This document shows, piece by piece, positions 1 through 6,062 of a stretch of 6,366 nucleotides of DNA. The DNA is from Lachnospiraceae bacterium UBA3785 (GTDB taxonomy: Bacteria > Bacillota > Clostridia > Lachnospirales > Lachnospiraceae): positions 260 through 6,625 of the forward strand of contig DFFD01000216.1 of assembly GCA_002369495.1 (NCBI GenBank). The letters are read 5' to 3'. A program made the translations under genes and the position numbers. The notes beneath the pieces were generated by a model. That model had not been told where the DNA came from. It saw nothing but the letters and a program-made list of their open reading frames with translations, and did no database searches. Each line of letters opens with the position of its first letter. Within the stretch, counting starts at the first letter, position 1.

Positions 1-1091
1 CCGTACCAGGTGCGGTCGAAGATCGTGATGTGGCCGGTCTTCGGCAGGCGGGTCCAGAAACGCCACAGGAAATGGCGGGCCTTCTCCGGAGCCGTCGGGC
101 TCGCAATCGGCTCCACGACGTAGCCGCGCGGGTCCAGCGCGCCGGTGATGCGCTTGATGTTGCCGCCCTTGCCGGCTGCATCCCAGCCTTCGTAGGCGAT
201 GACGACCGGGATCTTCTTGCGGTAGATCTTGTTGTGCAGGTCGGCCAGCTCCGCCTGGAGGCGGTCAAGCTCGGCCTTGTACTCTTCATCGGAGATGGTC
301 TTGTCGAGCGGGATGTCCTTAAGGTCCGGGATCGGCTCGAGCGGGAAGGTGTTCTGCAGGATCGGAACGGCGAGCGCGTGGTTCTTGAGCGCAGTGTCGA
401 TCGCCTGGTTCAGGAAGGTGAGAACCTGCAGCTCGGCCCATTTTTTGTTCTTCGCGTCGATGATGTACCAGGGAGCCGTGGAGCGGTTGGTGTCCTCGAG
501 GTAGCGGTCGTAGACATCGAGGCACTCGTCGTAGTGCTTGTTCTCCCAGAGATCGTCTTCGCTTACGCGCCATTTCGTGTTCTTGTCCGCGAGGAGCGCG
601 TTAAGGCGGGCCTTCTGCTCCTTCTTCGAGATGTTGAAGAAGAATTTCATGACCAGGTAGCCGTTGTCGTGCAGCTGTCTCTCGGCGGTGTTGATGCTGC
701 GGATGCGCTTCTCGTAGGTGGCCTCGTCGATCGTGCCGTCAAGCACGCCGTTGACGACCTCCTCCATCCAGCAGGTATCGAAGAACTGGAACTTGCCGGC
801 CTCCGGGATCTGGATGAAGTAGCGGTAGAGGAAGGGCTTTCTCATTTCCTCCTCGGTCGGGGCGGCGTTGGTCGTCGCGACGCGGAAGAAGCGCGGGTCG
901 ATGTTCTGGATGACATCGGCGATGACGCTGCCCTTGCCGGCGGAGCCCCAGCCCTCAAAAATGACCATGACCGGGAGCTTCGCATCCTTGATCTTCATCT
1001 GGTTGGCGAACAGTTTTTCGCGCTCCTCCTTGAGGGAAGCCTTGACGGCCTCCTTGTCCGGCTGGAACGCCTTGGCAAAATCTTTAAGCAT
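1..1091 (-). CDS. pap: Polyphosphate kinase 2, tandem-domain (polyphosphate:AMP phosphotransferase type), C-terminus cut by window edge
   Basis: Read on the minus strand from ATG at 1091-1089; 363 full codons are visible and the frame is still open at base 1. The protein carries two PPK2 domains in tandem. Domain 1 has a Walker A loop at residues 47-54 (GWGSAGKG) and a second motif FFDTCWMEE at 103-111. Domain 2 has the canonical loop GWDAAGKGG (302-310) and the Walker B-type IFDRTWY (357-363) at the window edge. Fused two-domain PPK2 proteins of about 500 residues are known as class II enzymes that phosphorylate AMP to ADP with polyphosphate; this cytosolic role is inferred by family. Domain 1 lacks the usual Asp-Arg pair (Asp-Thr here) and has Gly for the Walker A Asp, so domain 2 is probably the catalytic one. 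GGAGG at 1105-1101 lies 9 bases before the start, supporting it. Codon use is strongly biased (GGC, CTC, AAG), suggesting good expression. It is divergent from pyrC. The family call is firm; the AMP specificity is less so. Confidence 0.93.
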   Translation of the reverse strand, partial: MLKDFAKAFQPDKEAVKASLKEEREKLFANQMKIKDAKLPVMVIFEGWGSAGKGSVIADVIQNIDPRFFRVATTNAAPTEEEMRKPFLYRYFIQIPEAGKFQFFDTCWMEEVVNGVLDGTIDEATYEKRIRSINTAERQLHDNGYLVMKFFFNISKKEQKARLNALLADKNTKWRVSEDDLWENKHYDECLDVYDRYLEDTNRSTAPWYIIDAKNKKWAELQVLTFLNQAIDTALKNHALAVPILQNTFPLEPIPDLKDIPLDKTISDEEYKAELDRLQAELADLHNKIYRKKIPVVIAYEGWDAAGKGGNIKRITGALDPRGYVVEPIASPTAPEKARHFLWRFWTRLPKTGHITIFDRTWY

Positions 1092-1125
1092 AGAGAGGAT
1101 CCTCCGAAATAATATATATGTATGT

Positions 1126-1153
1126 ATTTTAGTCCTTCTGAAAATGAAAACAA
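1126..1153 (-). promoter_or_regulatory. Candidate promoter for the PPK2 gene
   Basis: On the minus strand, a -35-like TTGTTT (1153-1148) is separated by 16 bases from a -10-like TAAAAT (1131-1126). It lies about 35 bases before the PPK2 start, in an AT-rich tract that contrasts with the GC-rich genes. Other A/T hexamers nearby, such as TATTGT further upstream, could serve instead, so the exact element is uncertain. Confidence 0.4.
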
Positions 1154-1259
1154 TAGGATAAATCACGAAAAATCAAAGTAAAATTATGCAGAATGCACAG
1201 AGATGGTTTCATTTTTAAGAAATTCTTTGGATAAAGAGTGGGAAAATATACAGGTTCTG

Positions 1260-1268
1260 TGTTATGAT
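1260..1268 (+). promoter_or_regulatory. Candidate extended -10 promoter for pyrC
   Basis: TGT followed by TATGAT (1263-1268) forms an extended -10 element. The matching -35 position (about 1240-1245, GGGAAA) is poor, as is tolerated at extended -10 promoters. Transcription would start near 1275, giving a leader of roughly 38 bases before pyrC. That is too short for a PyrR-type antiterminator/terminator attenuator, and no such hairpins are visible. Confidence 0.5.
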
Positions 1269-1312
1269 AGAAAAAGCAGAACAGTTACCACCCAGAAAGA
1301 AGGAGGCGCGAT

Positions 1313-2581
1313 ATGCTGCTCATCAAAAATGCGTATCTGATCGACCCCAAATCCGGCAGCGAAGGCGTATGTGACATACTGACGGATTTCGGGCGGGTGC
1401 AGAAGATCGGGAAGGATCTGCCGGTGCCGGACAGCGCCGGGGTGATCGACGCGGAGGGACTCACGGCCGCGCCGGGGCTTGTGGACGTGCATGTGCATTT
1501 CCGGGATCCGGGCTTTCCGGACAAGGAGGACATTCTGACCGGGGCTGCAGCGGCGAAGAGAGGCGGCTTCACCACGGTCATCATGATGGCGAACACAAAG
1601 CCGCCCATCGACAATGTGGAGACGCTCCGGTACTGCATAAGAAAGGGGAAGGAGACCGGCATCCGGGTCCTTGCCTGCGCCAACGTGACGGCCGGCATGA
1701 AGGGGAAGGAACTTACGGACATGGAGAAGCTCTTCGCGGCCGGCGCCGTCGGCTTCACCGACGACGGGATCCCGCTTCTTGACGAGCAGATCGTCCGCGA
1801 GGCGATGAAAATGACAAAGCGCCTGCACGTCCCGATCAGCTTCCACGAGGAGGATCCGAAATTTATCCGGGAAAACGGGATCAACCACGGAAAAGCGAGC
1901 GAATTCCTGGGGATCTACGGGTCGCCGCGCGAGGCGGAGATCTCCCTCATCGCGAGGGACCTTCAGCTCGCGGAGGAGACCGGAGCGCTGATCGAGATCC
2001 AGCACATCAGCACGAAGGAGGGGGTCGCGCTCGTCAGGGAGGCGAAGAAAAAGGGGCTTGACGTGCATGCGGAGGCGACGCCGCATCATTTCTCACTGAC
2101 CGAGGAGGCGGTCATTGAGCACGGGTCCTACGCGAAGATGAATCCGCCGCTCCGGACGGAGGAGGACCGGCTCGCGATCATCGAAGGCCTTCGGGACGGG
2201 ACGATCGACTGCATCGCGACCGACCACGCGCCGCACACGACGGCGGAGAAGAAGGAGAGAGCCATCACGGCCGCGCCGAGCGGCATCATCGGGCTCGAGA
2301 CCTCGCTCGCGCTGGGGATCACGGAGCTGGTGGAGAAGGGATACATGAGCCTGCCCGCGCTCATCCGCTGCATGACCCTGAATCCGGCGGCGATGTACGG
2401 GCTGGATGCCGGGTATCTCGCCGAGGGCGGGCCCGCCGACATCGTCCTCTTCGACCCGAAGGCGGTCTGGACCGCGGGCGGTTACGCCTCAAAGGCGGAA
2501 AATACCCCGTTCACCGGGCATAAACTCACCGGGAAGGTGATCGCGACGATCTGCAGAGGCAAAGAGGTCTACCAGGCTTAA
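1313..2581 (+). CDS. pyrC: Dihydroorotase, class I (Bacillus PyrC type)
   Basis: Encodes a 422-residue cytosolic dihydroorotase that interconverts N-carbamoyl-L-aspartate and dihydroorotate, the third step of de novo pyrimidine synthesis. The amidohydrolase metal ligands can be placed: His60 and His62 in DVHVHFRDPG (58-67), Asp151 in TDDG, His178 in FHEED, His231 in IQHIS, and Asp304 in ATDHAPH. Substrate-binding Arg64 and Asn94 (MMANT) are also present, and the spacing matches the roughly 428-residue Bacillus enzyme. The C-terminal part (PADIVLFDP) is the usual small beta domain. AGGAGG at 1301-1306 lies 6 bases before ATG, so the start is well supported. It stands alone here: no pyrF, pyrK, pyrD or pyrE follows, and its neighbour converges on it with stop codons overlapping by 4 bases. 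Compared with uxuB it uses more GGG and GGA glycine codons, consistent with more modest expression. All catalytic residues are intact. Confidence 0.97.
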   Translation: MLLIKNAYLIDPKSGSEGVCDILTDFGRVQKIGKDLPVPDSAGVIDAEGLTAAPGLVDVHVHFRDPGFPDKEDILTGAAAAKRGGFTTVIMMANTKPPIDNVETLRYCIRKGKETGIRVLACANVTAGMKGKELTDMEKLFAAGAVGFTDDGIPLLDEQIVREAMKMTKRLHVPISFHEEDPKFIRENGINHGKASEFLGIYGSPREAEISLIARDLQLAEETGALIEIQHISTKEGVALVREAKKKGLDVHAEATPHHFSLTEEAVIEHGSYAKMNPPLRTEEDRLAIIEGLRDGTIDCIATDHAPHTTAEKKERAITAAPSGIIGLETSLALGITELVEKGYMSLPALIRCMTLNPAAMYGLDAGYLAEGGPADIVLFDPKAVWTAGGYASKAENTPFTGHKLTGKVIATICRGKEVYQA

Positions 2582-3465
2582 ACGGATTTCGTGACCGGCT
2601 CTATTCCGTGAAGGAGCCGGTACTTTTTCGGTGAGACGCCGTACTCCCTGGTGAAGGCCCGGTAGAAACTCGAGTAGTCGAGGAAACCGCAGTCCCGGCA
2701 GACGGAGGAGGCGGGCTCGCCTGCGAGGATTGCATTTTTTGCGGCGGTGACCCTCTTTTTCGTGATGAACTGGTGGAGCGAGAGCCCGCTTTTCTCCTTG
2801 AAGAGGTGCACCAGGTAGTAGGGGCTCGCGTAGAATGTCCCCGCCAGGCGCTCGAGCGTGAGATCGTCCGAGAGATGGACGTCGATGTAGTCGGAGACGA
2901 GCTGGAAGAGGTTCTTCTCCCCGCGGCTCTTTTCCGGCGAGGCGAGAAGGCTCGCCTGGCGGCTCAGCTTAAGGAGCAGTTCGGTGATGTAGTTCCGGAT
3001 GAAGGCGGATTTTCCGAAGCGGTCCGCGCCGTATTCGTCCAGGATGAGGAGGATGACCGAGCGGAGATCGTTGAAGACGACCGGGTCAAAATGGAAAATG
3101 TAGGAGCCGACAAGGCGCACGTACTCGGTGATGTAGGTGTAGTCGGGAGCCAGCTGCCCCAGCGCCTCGTAGCTCTCGCGGGAAATCCAGAGGACGATCC
3201 GGCTGTAGGGCTTTTCCGGGTCCAGGACCCGGGCCTGATGGGGAATTCCGGGCGGGACGACGATGATGTCGCCCTCGGCGAGCGGGCGGATGCCTCCGCC
3301 GATCAGCATCTCGACATCCCCCTTGAGGAAGAAATAAAACTCGTAGTAGTCGTGGGAGTGGACGTTTACATTCTTAAAATGAAGATCGCTGTAGTAGAAA
3401 AGCTCGTAGTCCTTTGAGAGCATGTACTGGCGGGGCTGGAAGTCGGAGCGGATATTTTTCTTCAT
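2578..3465 (-). CDS. AraC/XylS-family transcriptional regulator with N-terminal cupin sensor
   Basis: Encodes a 295-residue DNA-binding regulator. The N-terminal half is an AraC-type cupin: HSHDYYEF (36-43), the turn LAEGDIIVVPPGIPH (62-76) and a following beta-rich stretch, which would bind a small sugar-like effector. The C-terminal 100 residues hold the two helix-turn-helix units: 202-234 (LTLERLAGTFYASPYYLVHLF) and 251-283 (PASSVCRDCGFLDYSSFYRAF, then the GVSPKKYR signature). The frame extends upstream to an ATG at 3579, but AAAGGAG at 3478-3472 sits 6 bases before ATG 3465 and the strong minus-strand promoter (3524-3496) falls inside that extension, so 3465 is chosen. It is divergent from uxuB, which suggests control of hexuronate catabolism. 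The effector is not predictable from the sequence. No convincing terminator of its own is visible beyond its stop codon. Confidence 0.93.
   Translation of the reverse strand: MKKNIRSDFQPRQYMLSKDYELFYYSDLHFKNVNVHSHDYYEFYFFLKGDVEMLIGGGIRPLAEGDIIVVPPGIPHQARVLDPEKPYSRIVLWISRESYEALGQLAPDYTYITEYVRLVGSYIFHFDPVVFNDLRSVILLILDEYGADRFGKSAFIRNYITELLLKLSRQASLLASPEKSRGEKNLFQLVSDYIDVHLSDDLTLERLAGTFYASPYYLVHLFKEKSGLSLHQFITKKRVTAAKNAILAGEPASSVCRDCGFLDYSSFYRAFTREYGVSPKKYRLLHGIEPVTKSV
2591..2628 (+). terminator. Intrinsic terminator for pyrC, embedded in the end of the AraC-family gene
   Basis: ACCGGCTC (2594-2601) pairs perfectly with GAGCCGGT (2614-2621). The stem can be extended by GT/AC around one bulged G, and a further TTC/GAA pairing is possible inside the 12-base loop. 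Five T residues follow at 2624-2628. It begins 10 bases after the pyrC stop and lies wholly within the antisense of the last codons of the convergent regulator gene. On the minus strand no T-run follows the stem, so it acts in the pyrC direction only. Confidence 0.72.
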
Positions 3466-3471
3466 GGCGGT

Positions 3472-3478
3472 CTCCTTT
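3472..3478 (-). promoter_or_regulatory. Ribosome binding site that fixes the AraC-family start
   Basis: AAAGGAG on the minus strand lies 6 bases before ATG 3465-3463. It decides against the longer in-frame start at 3579, which has no comparable site and would place the promoter inside the coding region. Confidence 0.85.
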
Positions 3479-3495
3479 GAAAACGGTCTTCTTAC

Positions 3496-3524
3496 AGTAT
3501 AATCCAGCACCGCAAGATTTGCAA
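3496..3524 (-). promoter_or_regulatory. Promoter of the AraC-family regulator gene
   Basis: On the minus strand TTGCAA (3524-3519) and TATACT (3501-3496) are separated by exactly 17 bases. Transcription would begin near 3489, leaving a leader of about 24 bases. The -35 hexamer overlaps the GCAAT repeats of the divergent control region, so the regulator could repress its own gene; this is an inference. Confidence 0.75.
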
Positions 3525-3546
3525 TGTTCTTCGCAATCTGCACAAT
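3512..3546 (+). promoter_or_regulatory. Candidate operator: GCAA(T) repeats between divergent promoters
   Basis: The motif recurs as GCAA (3512), GCAAT (3521 and 3533) and GCACAAT (3540-3546). The two exact GCAAT copies are 12 bases apart. An imperfect inverted repeat GATTTGC (3516-3522) / GCAATC (3533-3538) overlies them. The block covers the regulator's -35 and ends at the expected -35 position of the uxuB promoter, where an AraC-type activator would be expected to bind. The operator role is inferred from position and repetition. Confidence 0.4.
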
Positions 3547-3574
3547 ATGTTTTTCGGCCCGGAAAGGGTATACT
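3546..3574 (+). promoter_or_regulatory. Candidate activator-dependent promoter of uxuB
   Basis: TATACT at 3569-3574 is a good -10. At 17-base spacing the -35 position (3546-3551) reads TATGTT, a poor match. A good -10 with a weak -35, directly next to the repeat block of the divergent regulator, fits activation by an AraC-family protein. The expected start is near 3581, giving a leader of about 48 bases with AGGAGG at 3615-3620. Confidence 0.55.
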
Positions 3575-3628
3575 GTCATCAGAACTTAAATGAAGCACAA
3601 CGCTTTATCAACATAGGAGGAAACCAAA

Positions 3629-5251
3629 ATGAGATTATCTGCTGAGAGCTTAAAAGACAGGGCTGCATGGGAAGAGAAGGGCTACCGCCTTCCGCAGTTT
3701 GACCGCGAAGCCGTCGCGAAGGCGACGCACGATGCGCCGGAGTGGGTGCATTTCGGGGCGGGAAATATTTTCAGGGCTTTCCAGGCGAACGTCCTGCAGA
3801 ATATCCTGAACGCGGGCGAATATGACAAGGGCCTCATCGCAGTCGAGGGCTTTGACCATGAGATCGTCGAGAAGGCTTACCGGGCCAATGACAACCTCTC
3901 CCTGCTCGTCACCTTAAAGAGCGACGGCAGCATCGAGAAGACGGTCGTCGGTTCCATCGTCGAGACCTGCATCCTCGATCCGAATTTCGCTGATGAATTT
4001 AAACGCCTGAAGGAGATTTTCCGCGCTCCGTCCCTCAAGATGGGGAGCTTCACGATCACCGAGAAGGGCTACAGCCTCGTGGACGGCAAGGGCGCGCAGC
4101 TTCCGGCGGTCACCGCGGACTTTGCAAACGGCCCGGCTGCCCCGGCAAGCTACCTCGGCAAGGTCTTCGCGCTGCTCTATGAGCGCTACAAGGCCGGCGC
4201 TTACCCGGTCGCGATGGTCTCCATGGACAACTGCTCGCACAACGGCGACCGCCTCTTTGCGGCGGCGGACGCTTACGCAAAGGCCTGGGCTGCGAACGGC
4301 CTGGTCGACGAGGGCTTCGTCGCCTACATCGAGGATCCGAAGAAGGTCTCCTTCCCGTGGAGCATGATCGACAAGATCACCCCGAGACCGGACGCTTCCG
4401 TTGAGGCGATGCTCCGCGCCGACGGCTTTGAGGGCCTCGATCCGATCGTCACGACCCGCGGCTCGCACGTCGCTCCGTTCGTCAACTCCGAGGAGAGCGA
4501 ATATCTGGTCATTGAGGACGCGTTCCCGAACGGCAGGGTCCCGCTTGATAAGGGCGGCATCATCTACACGGACCGCGAGACGGTCGACAAGGTCGAGACC
4601 ATGAAGGTCTGCACCTGCCTGAACCCGCTGCATACCTCCCTGGCTGTCTTCGGCTGCATCTTAGGCTACGACAAGATCTCCGCCGAGATGAAGGATCCGG
4701 AACTTAAGAAGCTTGTGGACATCGTCGGCTACAAGGAAGGCCTGCCGGTCGTCGTGGATCCGGGCGTCATCAACCCGAAGGAGTTCATCGACACGGTCCT
4801 GAATGTTCGCATCCCGAACCCCTTCATGCCGGACACACCGCAGCGCATCGCGACCGATACGTCCCAGAAGCTGGCGATCCGTTTCGGCGGCACGATCAAA
4901 AAATACGCTGCCTCCGAGACGCTCTCGGTCGAAGACCTTAAGCTCATCCCGCTGGTCCTGGCCGGCTGGTGCCGCTACCTCATGGCGGTGGACGATGAGG
5001 GCAATGCCTTCACGCCGAGCGACGATCCGCTCCTTGAGACCGTGACGCCGTTCGTCGCCTCCTTTAAGCTCGGCGACGGCACGACCGCCGCGGAGGCGAA
5101 GGAGAAGCTCCTGCCGCTCCTTAAGGACGCCAAGATCTTCGGCGTGGACCTCGAGGAGGTCGGCCTTGCGGACAGGGTTGCCGGTTATTTCTCGGAGCTC
5201 ATCGCCGGCAAGGGTGCCGTCAGGGCAACGCTTAAGAAGTATCTCGACTGA
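3629..5251 (+). CDS. uxuB: D-mannonate oxidoreductase / fructuronate reductase (UxuB type, long-chain mannitol dehydrogenase family)
   Basis: Encodes a 540-residue cytosolic NAD(P)-dependent enzyme, inferred to reduce D-fructuronate to D-mannonate in glucuronate breakdown. The Rossmann nucleotide-binding loop is HFGAGNIFRAF (41-51). The conserved SMDNCSHNGD segment is at 198-207. The family's catalytic Lys-Asn-His pattern is K326, N332 and H335 in KVCTCLNPLH. The C-terminal signature NPFMPDTPQRIATDTSQKLAIRF spans 397-419. The length matches the longer UxuB form known in Thermotoga and clostridia rather than the roughly 486-residue E. coli form. AGGAGG (3615-3620) lies 8 bases before ATG. Aldolase and kinase genes of the same pathway follow, which favours UxuB over mannitol dehydrogenase; tagaturonate reductase (UxaB) remains possible because the family is hard to split by eye. 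Codon use is heavily biased to GGC, AAG and GTC, suggesting high expression. Likely controlled by the divergent AraC-type regulator. Confidence 0.88.
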   Translation: MRLSAESLKDRAAWEEKGYRLPQFDREAVAKATHDAPEWVHFGAGNIFRAFQANVLQNILNAGEYDKGLIAVEGFDHEIVEKAYRANDNLSLLVTLKSDGSIEKTVVGSIVETCILDPNFADEFKRLKEIFRAPSLKMGSFTITEKGYSLVDGKGAQLPAVTADFANGPAAPASYLGKVFALLYERYKAGAYPVAMVSMDNCSHNGDRLFAAADAYAKAWAANGLVDEGFVAYIEDPKKVSFPWSMIDKITPRPDASVEAMLRADGFEGLDPIVTTRGSHVAPFVNSEESEYLVIEDAFPNGRVPLDKGGIIYTDRETVDKVETMKVCTCLNPLHTSLAVFGCILGYDKISAEMKDPELKKLVDIVGYKEGLPVVVDPGVINPKEFIDTVLNVRIPNPFMPDTPQRIATDTSQKLAIRFGGTIKKYAASETLSVEDLKLIPLVLAGWCRYLMAVDDEGNAFTPSDDPLLETVTPFVASFKLGDGTTAAEAKEKLLPLLKDAKIFGVDLEEVGLADRVAGYFSELIAGKGAVRATLKKYLD

Positions 5252-5260
5252 ATAAAAATG

Positions 5261-5301
5261 AAAAAAAACGAAGCCGCCTCTTGCAATAAGCGGCGGCTTC
5301 G
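5261..5301 (-). terminator. Strong hairpin with A8 tract: intrinsic terminator if read on the minus strand
   Basis: CGAAGCCGCC (5269-5278) pairs perfectly with GGCGGCTTCG (5292-5301). After a T/C mismatch, CTT (5280-5282) pairs with AAG (5288-5290) around a five-base loop GCAAT. Eight A residues (5261-5268) precede the stem on the plus strand, so only a minus-strand transcript would end in stem plus U8. On the plus strand the stem is followed by GATATAAT, not a T-run, so it is not a standard terminator for uxuB, though it may still form a protective 3' end or a partial stop. No minus-strand gene is seen to its right within the window. Confidence 0.65.
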
Positions 5302-5309
5302 GATATAAT
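5281..5309 (+). promoter_or_regulatory. Strong sigma-A-type promoter for the aldolase-kinase operon
   Basis: TTGCAA (5281-5286) and a perfect TATAAT (5304-5309) are separated by exactly 17 bases, the best promoter in the window. The -35 sits in the loop and the spacer covers the right arm of the hairpin at 5269-5301. Transcription would start near 5316, giving a leader of about 92 bases that contains the cre site. Confidence 0.8.
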
Positions 5310-5321
5310 GAGGAAAGGAAA

Positions 5322-5335
5322 TGTAAGCGCTTTCA
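5322..5335 (+). promoter_or_regulatory. cre site (CcpA carbon catabolite repression) or related LacI-family operator
   Basis: TGTAAGCGCTTTCA matches the Gram-positive cre consensus TGWAANCGNTNWCA at every defined position. It starts about 6 bases after the predicted transcription start of the aldolase-kinase operon, a position where CcpA is known to repress. LacI-family regulators such as KdgR recognise similar palindromes with a central CG, so a pathway-specific repressor is an alternative. Confidence 0.82.
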
Positions 5336-5392
5336 AACGGCGCGGCTTTCATTTTCGAAAGGATGTATGAGCATTTATATCAAAGCTGCATG

Positions 5393-5399
5393 AAGGAGG
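5393..5399 (+). promoter_or_regulatory. Ribosome binding site that fixes the KDPG aldolase start
   Basis: AAGGAGG lies 8 bases before ATG 5408. The frame is open upstream to ATG codons at 5363 and 5390, but neither has a comparable site, and the extra residues precede the normal N-terminus of the family. Confidence 0.85.
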
Positions 5400-5407
5400 A
5401 TCCAGTC

Positions 5408-6046
5408 ATGAATGATGTGCTTAAGAAACTCGGTGAAATCGGTATCGTCCCGGTCGTCGTGCTCGACGATGCGAAGGATGCGGAGCCGCTCGGCAAGGCC
5501 CTGATGGAAGGCGGCCTTCCCTGCGCAGAGGTCACATTCCGCACAGCGGCGGCGGAAGAGTCCATCCGGATCATGTCCGAGAAGTTCCCGGAGATGCTGG
5601 TCGGCGCAGGCACGGTCCTGACGATCGATCAGGCGAACCGCGCGATCGACGCCGGCGCGAAGTTCATCGTCGCTCCGGGCCTCAACCCGAAGATCGTCCA
5701 GTACTGCATCGACAGAGGCGTACCGGTCTGCCCGGGCACCTGCACTCCGTCGGATGTGGAGCGCGCTCTTGAGCTCGGCCTCGACACCGTGAAGTTCTTC
5801 CCGGCTGAGCCGTCGGGCGGCCTCGGCTTCATCAAGGCGATCGGCGCTGCTTATGTCAATGTCAAGTTCATGCCGACCGGCGGCATTTCCGCAAAGAATG
5901 TCCGCGAGTACCTCGCCAACAATAAGATCCTCTGCTGCGGCGGCAGCTGGATGGTCAAGGGCGACATGATCAAGGCCGGCGAGTTCGACAAGATCAAGGA
6001 CATGGTTAAGGAAGCTGCCGATATCGTGAAGGAAGTCCGCGGCTGA
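5408..6046 (+). CDS. eda: 2-keto-3-deoxy-6-phosphogluconate (KDPG) aldolase
   Basis: Encodes a 212-residue class I aldolase that splits KDPG into pyruvate and glyceraldehyde-3-phosphate, the last step shared by hexuronate and Entner-Doudoroff breakdown. The Schiff-base lysine is Lys129 in TVKFFPAE (127-134). Catalytic Glu41 and phosphate/carboxylate-binding Arg45 lie in AEVTFRT (40-46), close to Glu45, Arg49 and Lys133 of the E. coli enzyme. Other family landmarks are GAGTVL (66-71), APGLNP (89-94), PGTCTPSD (109-116) and MPTGGI (155-160). The length is typical for the family. The kinase gene follows after 16 bases, so the two are surely co-transcribed. The operon has its own promoter and a cre site rather than depending only on readthrough from uxuB. 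The related 4-hydroxy-2-oxoglutarate or KDPGal aldolase activities cannot be excluded, since these enzymes share the fold and active site. Confidence 0.94.
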   Translation: MNDVLKKLGEIGIVPVVVLDDAKDAEPLGKALMEGGLPCAEVTFRTAAAEESIRIMSEKFPEMLVGAGTVLTIDQANRAIDAGAKFIVAPGLNPKIVQYCIDRGVPVCPGTCTPSDVERALELGLDTVKFFPAEPSGGLGFIKAIGAAYVNVKFMPTGGISAKNVREYLANNKILCCGGSWMVKGDMIKAGEFDKIKDMVKEAADIVKEVRG

Positions 6047-6062
6047 AGAGAGGAGAAGAACG

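Noticed and set aside
30..1112. A 360-codon plus-strand open frame opposite the PPK2 gene.
   Set aside because: Its product is low-complexity Val/Leu/Asp/Arg-rich, with no recognisable domain and no good ribosome binding site. The minus strand encodes unmistakable PPK2 motifs. GC-rich biased codons commonly leave antisense frames open.
1217..1227. A small palindrome AAGAA-A-TTCTT upstream of pyrC.
   Set aside because: It is short, in an AT-rich tract, with no second copy; easily chance.
1262..2089. Long minus-strand open frames opposite pyrC (275 and 199 codons).
   Set aside because: They are antisense to conserved pyrC sequence, rich in Arg/His/Leu without domain signals, and lack supporting start sites.
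2498..2518. A possible terminator for the AraC-family gene within the end of pyrC (CCCG/CGGG stem, short T-rich tail on the minus strand).
   Set aside because: The stem is only 4 bp and the T-run is interrupted; it is too weak to call.
2773..3417. A 214-codon plus-strand frame inside the AraC-family gene.
   Set aside because: It is opposite the cupin and helix-turn-helix coding region, with a Val/Glu/Asp-rich composition typical of an antisense shadow.
3593..3614. A cre-like half site (CGCTTTATCA) in the uxuB leader.
   Set aside because: The left half does not match TGWAAN and the right half needs an insertion, so it is not a credible cre, unlike 5322-5335.
3914..4633. A 239-codon minus-strand frame opposite uxuB, and a 238-codon one opposite eda (5375-6091).
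   Set aside because: Both mirror conserved enzyme genes and show no motifs. The second would also cross the eda-kdgK junction.
5363..5407. A 15-residue N-terminal extension of the KDPG aldolase from ATG 5363.
   Set aside because: There is no good ribosome binding site before 5363, whereas AAGGAGG is ideally placed for ATG 5408, where family homology begins.
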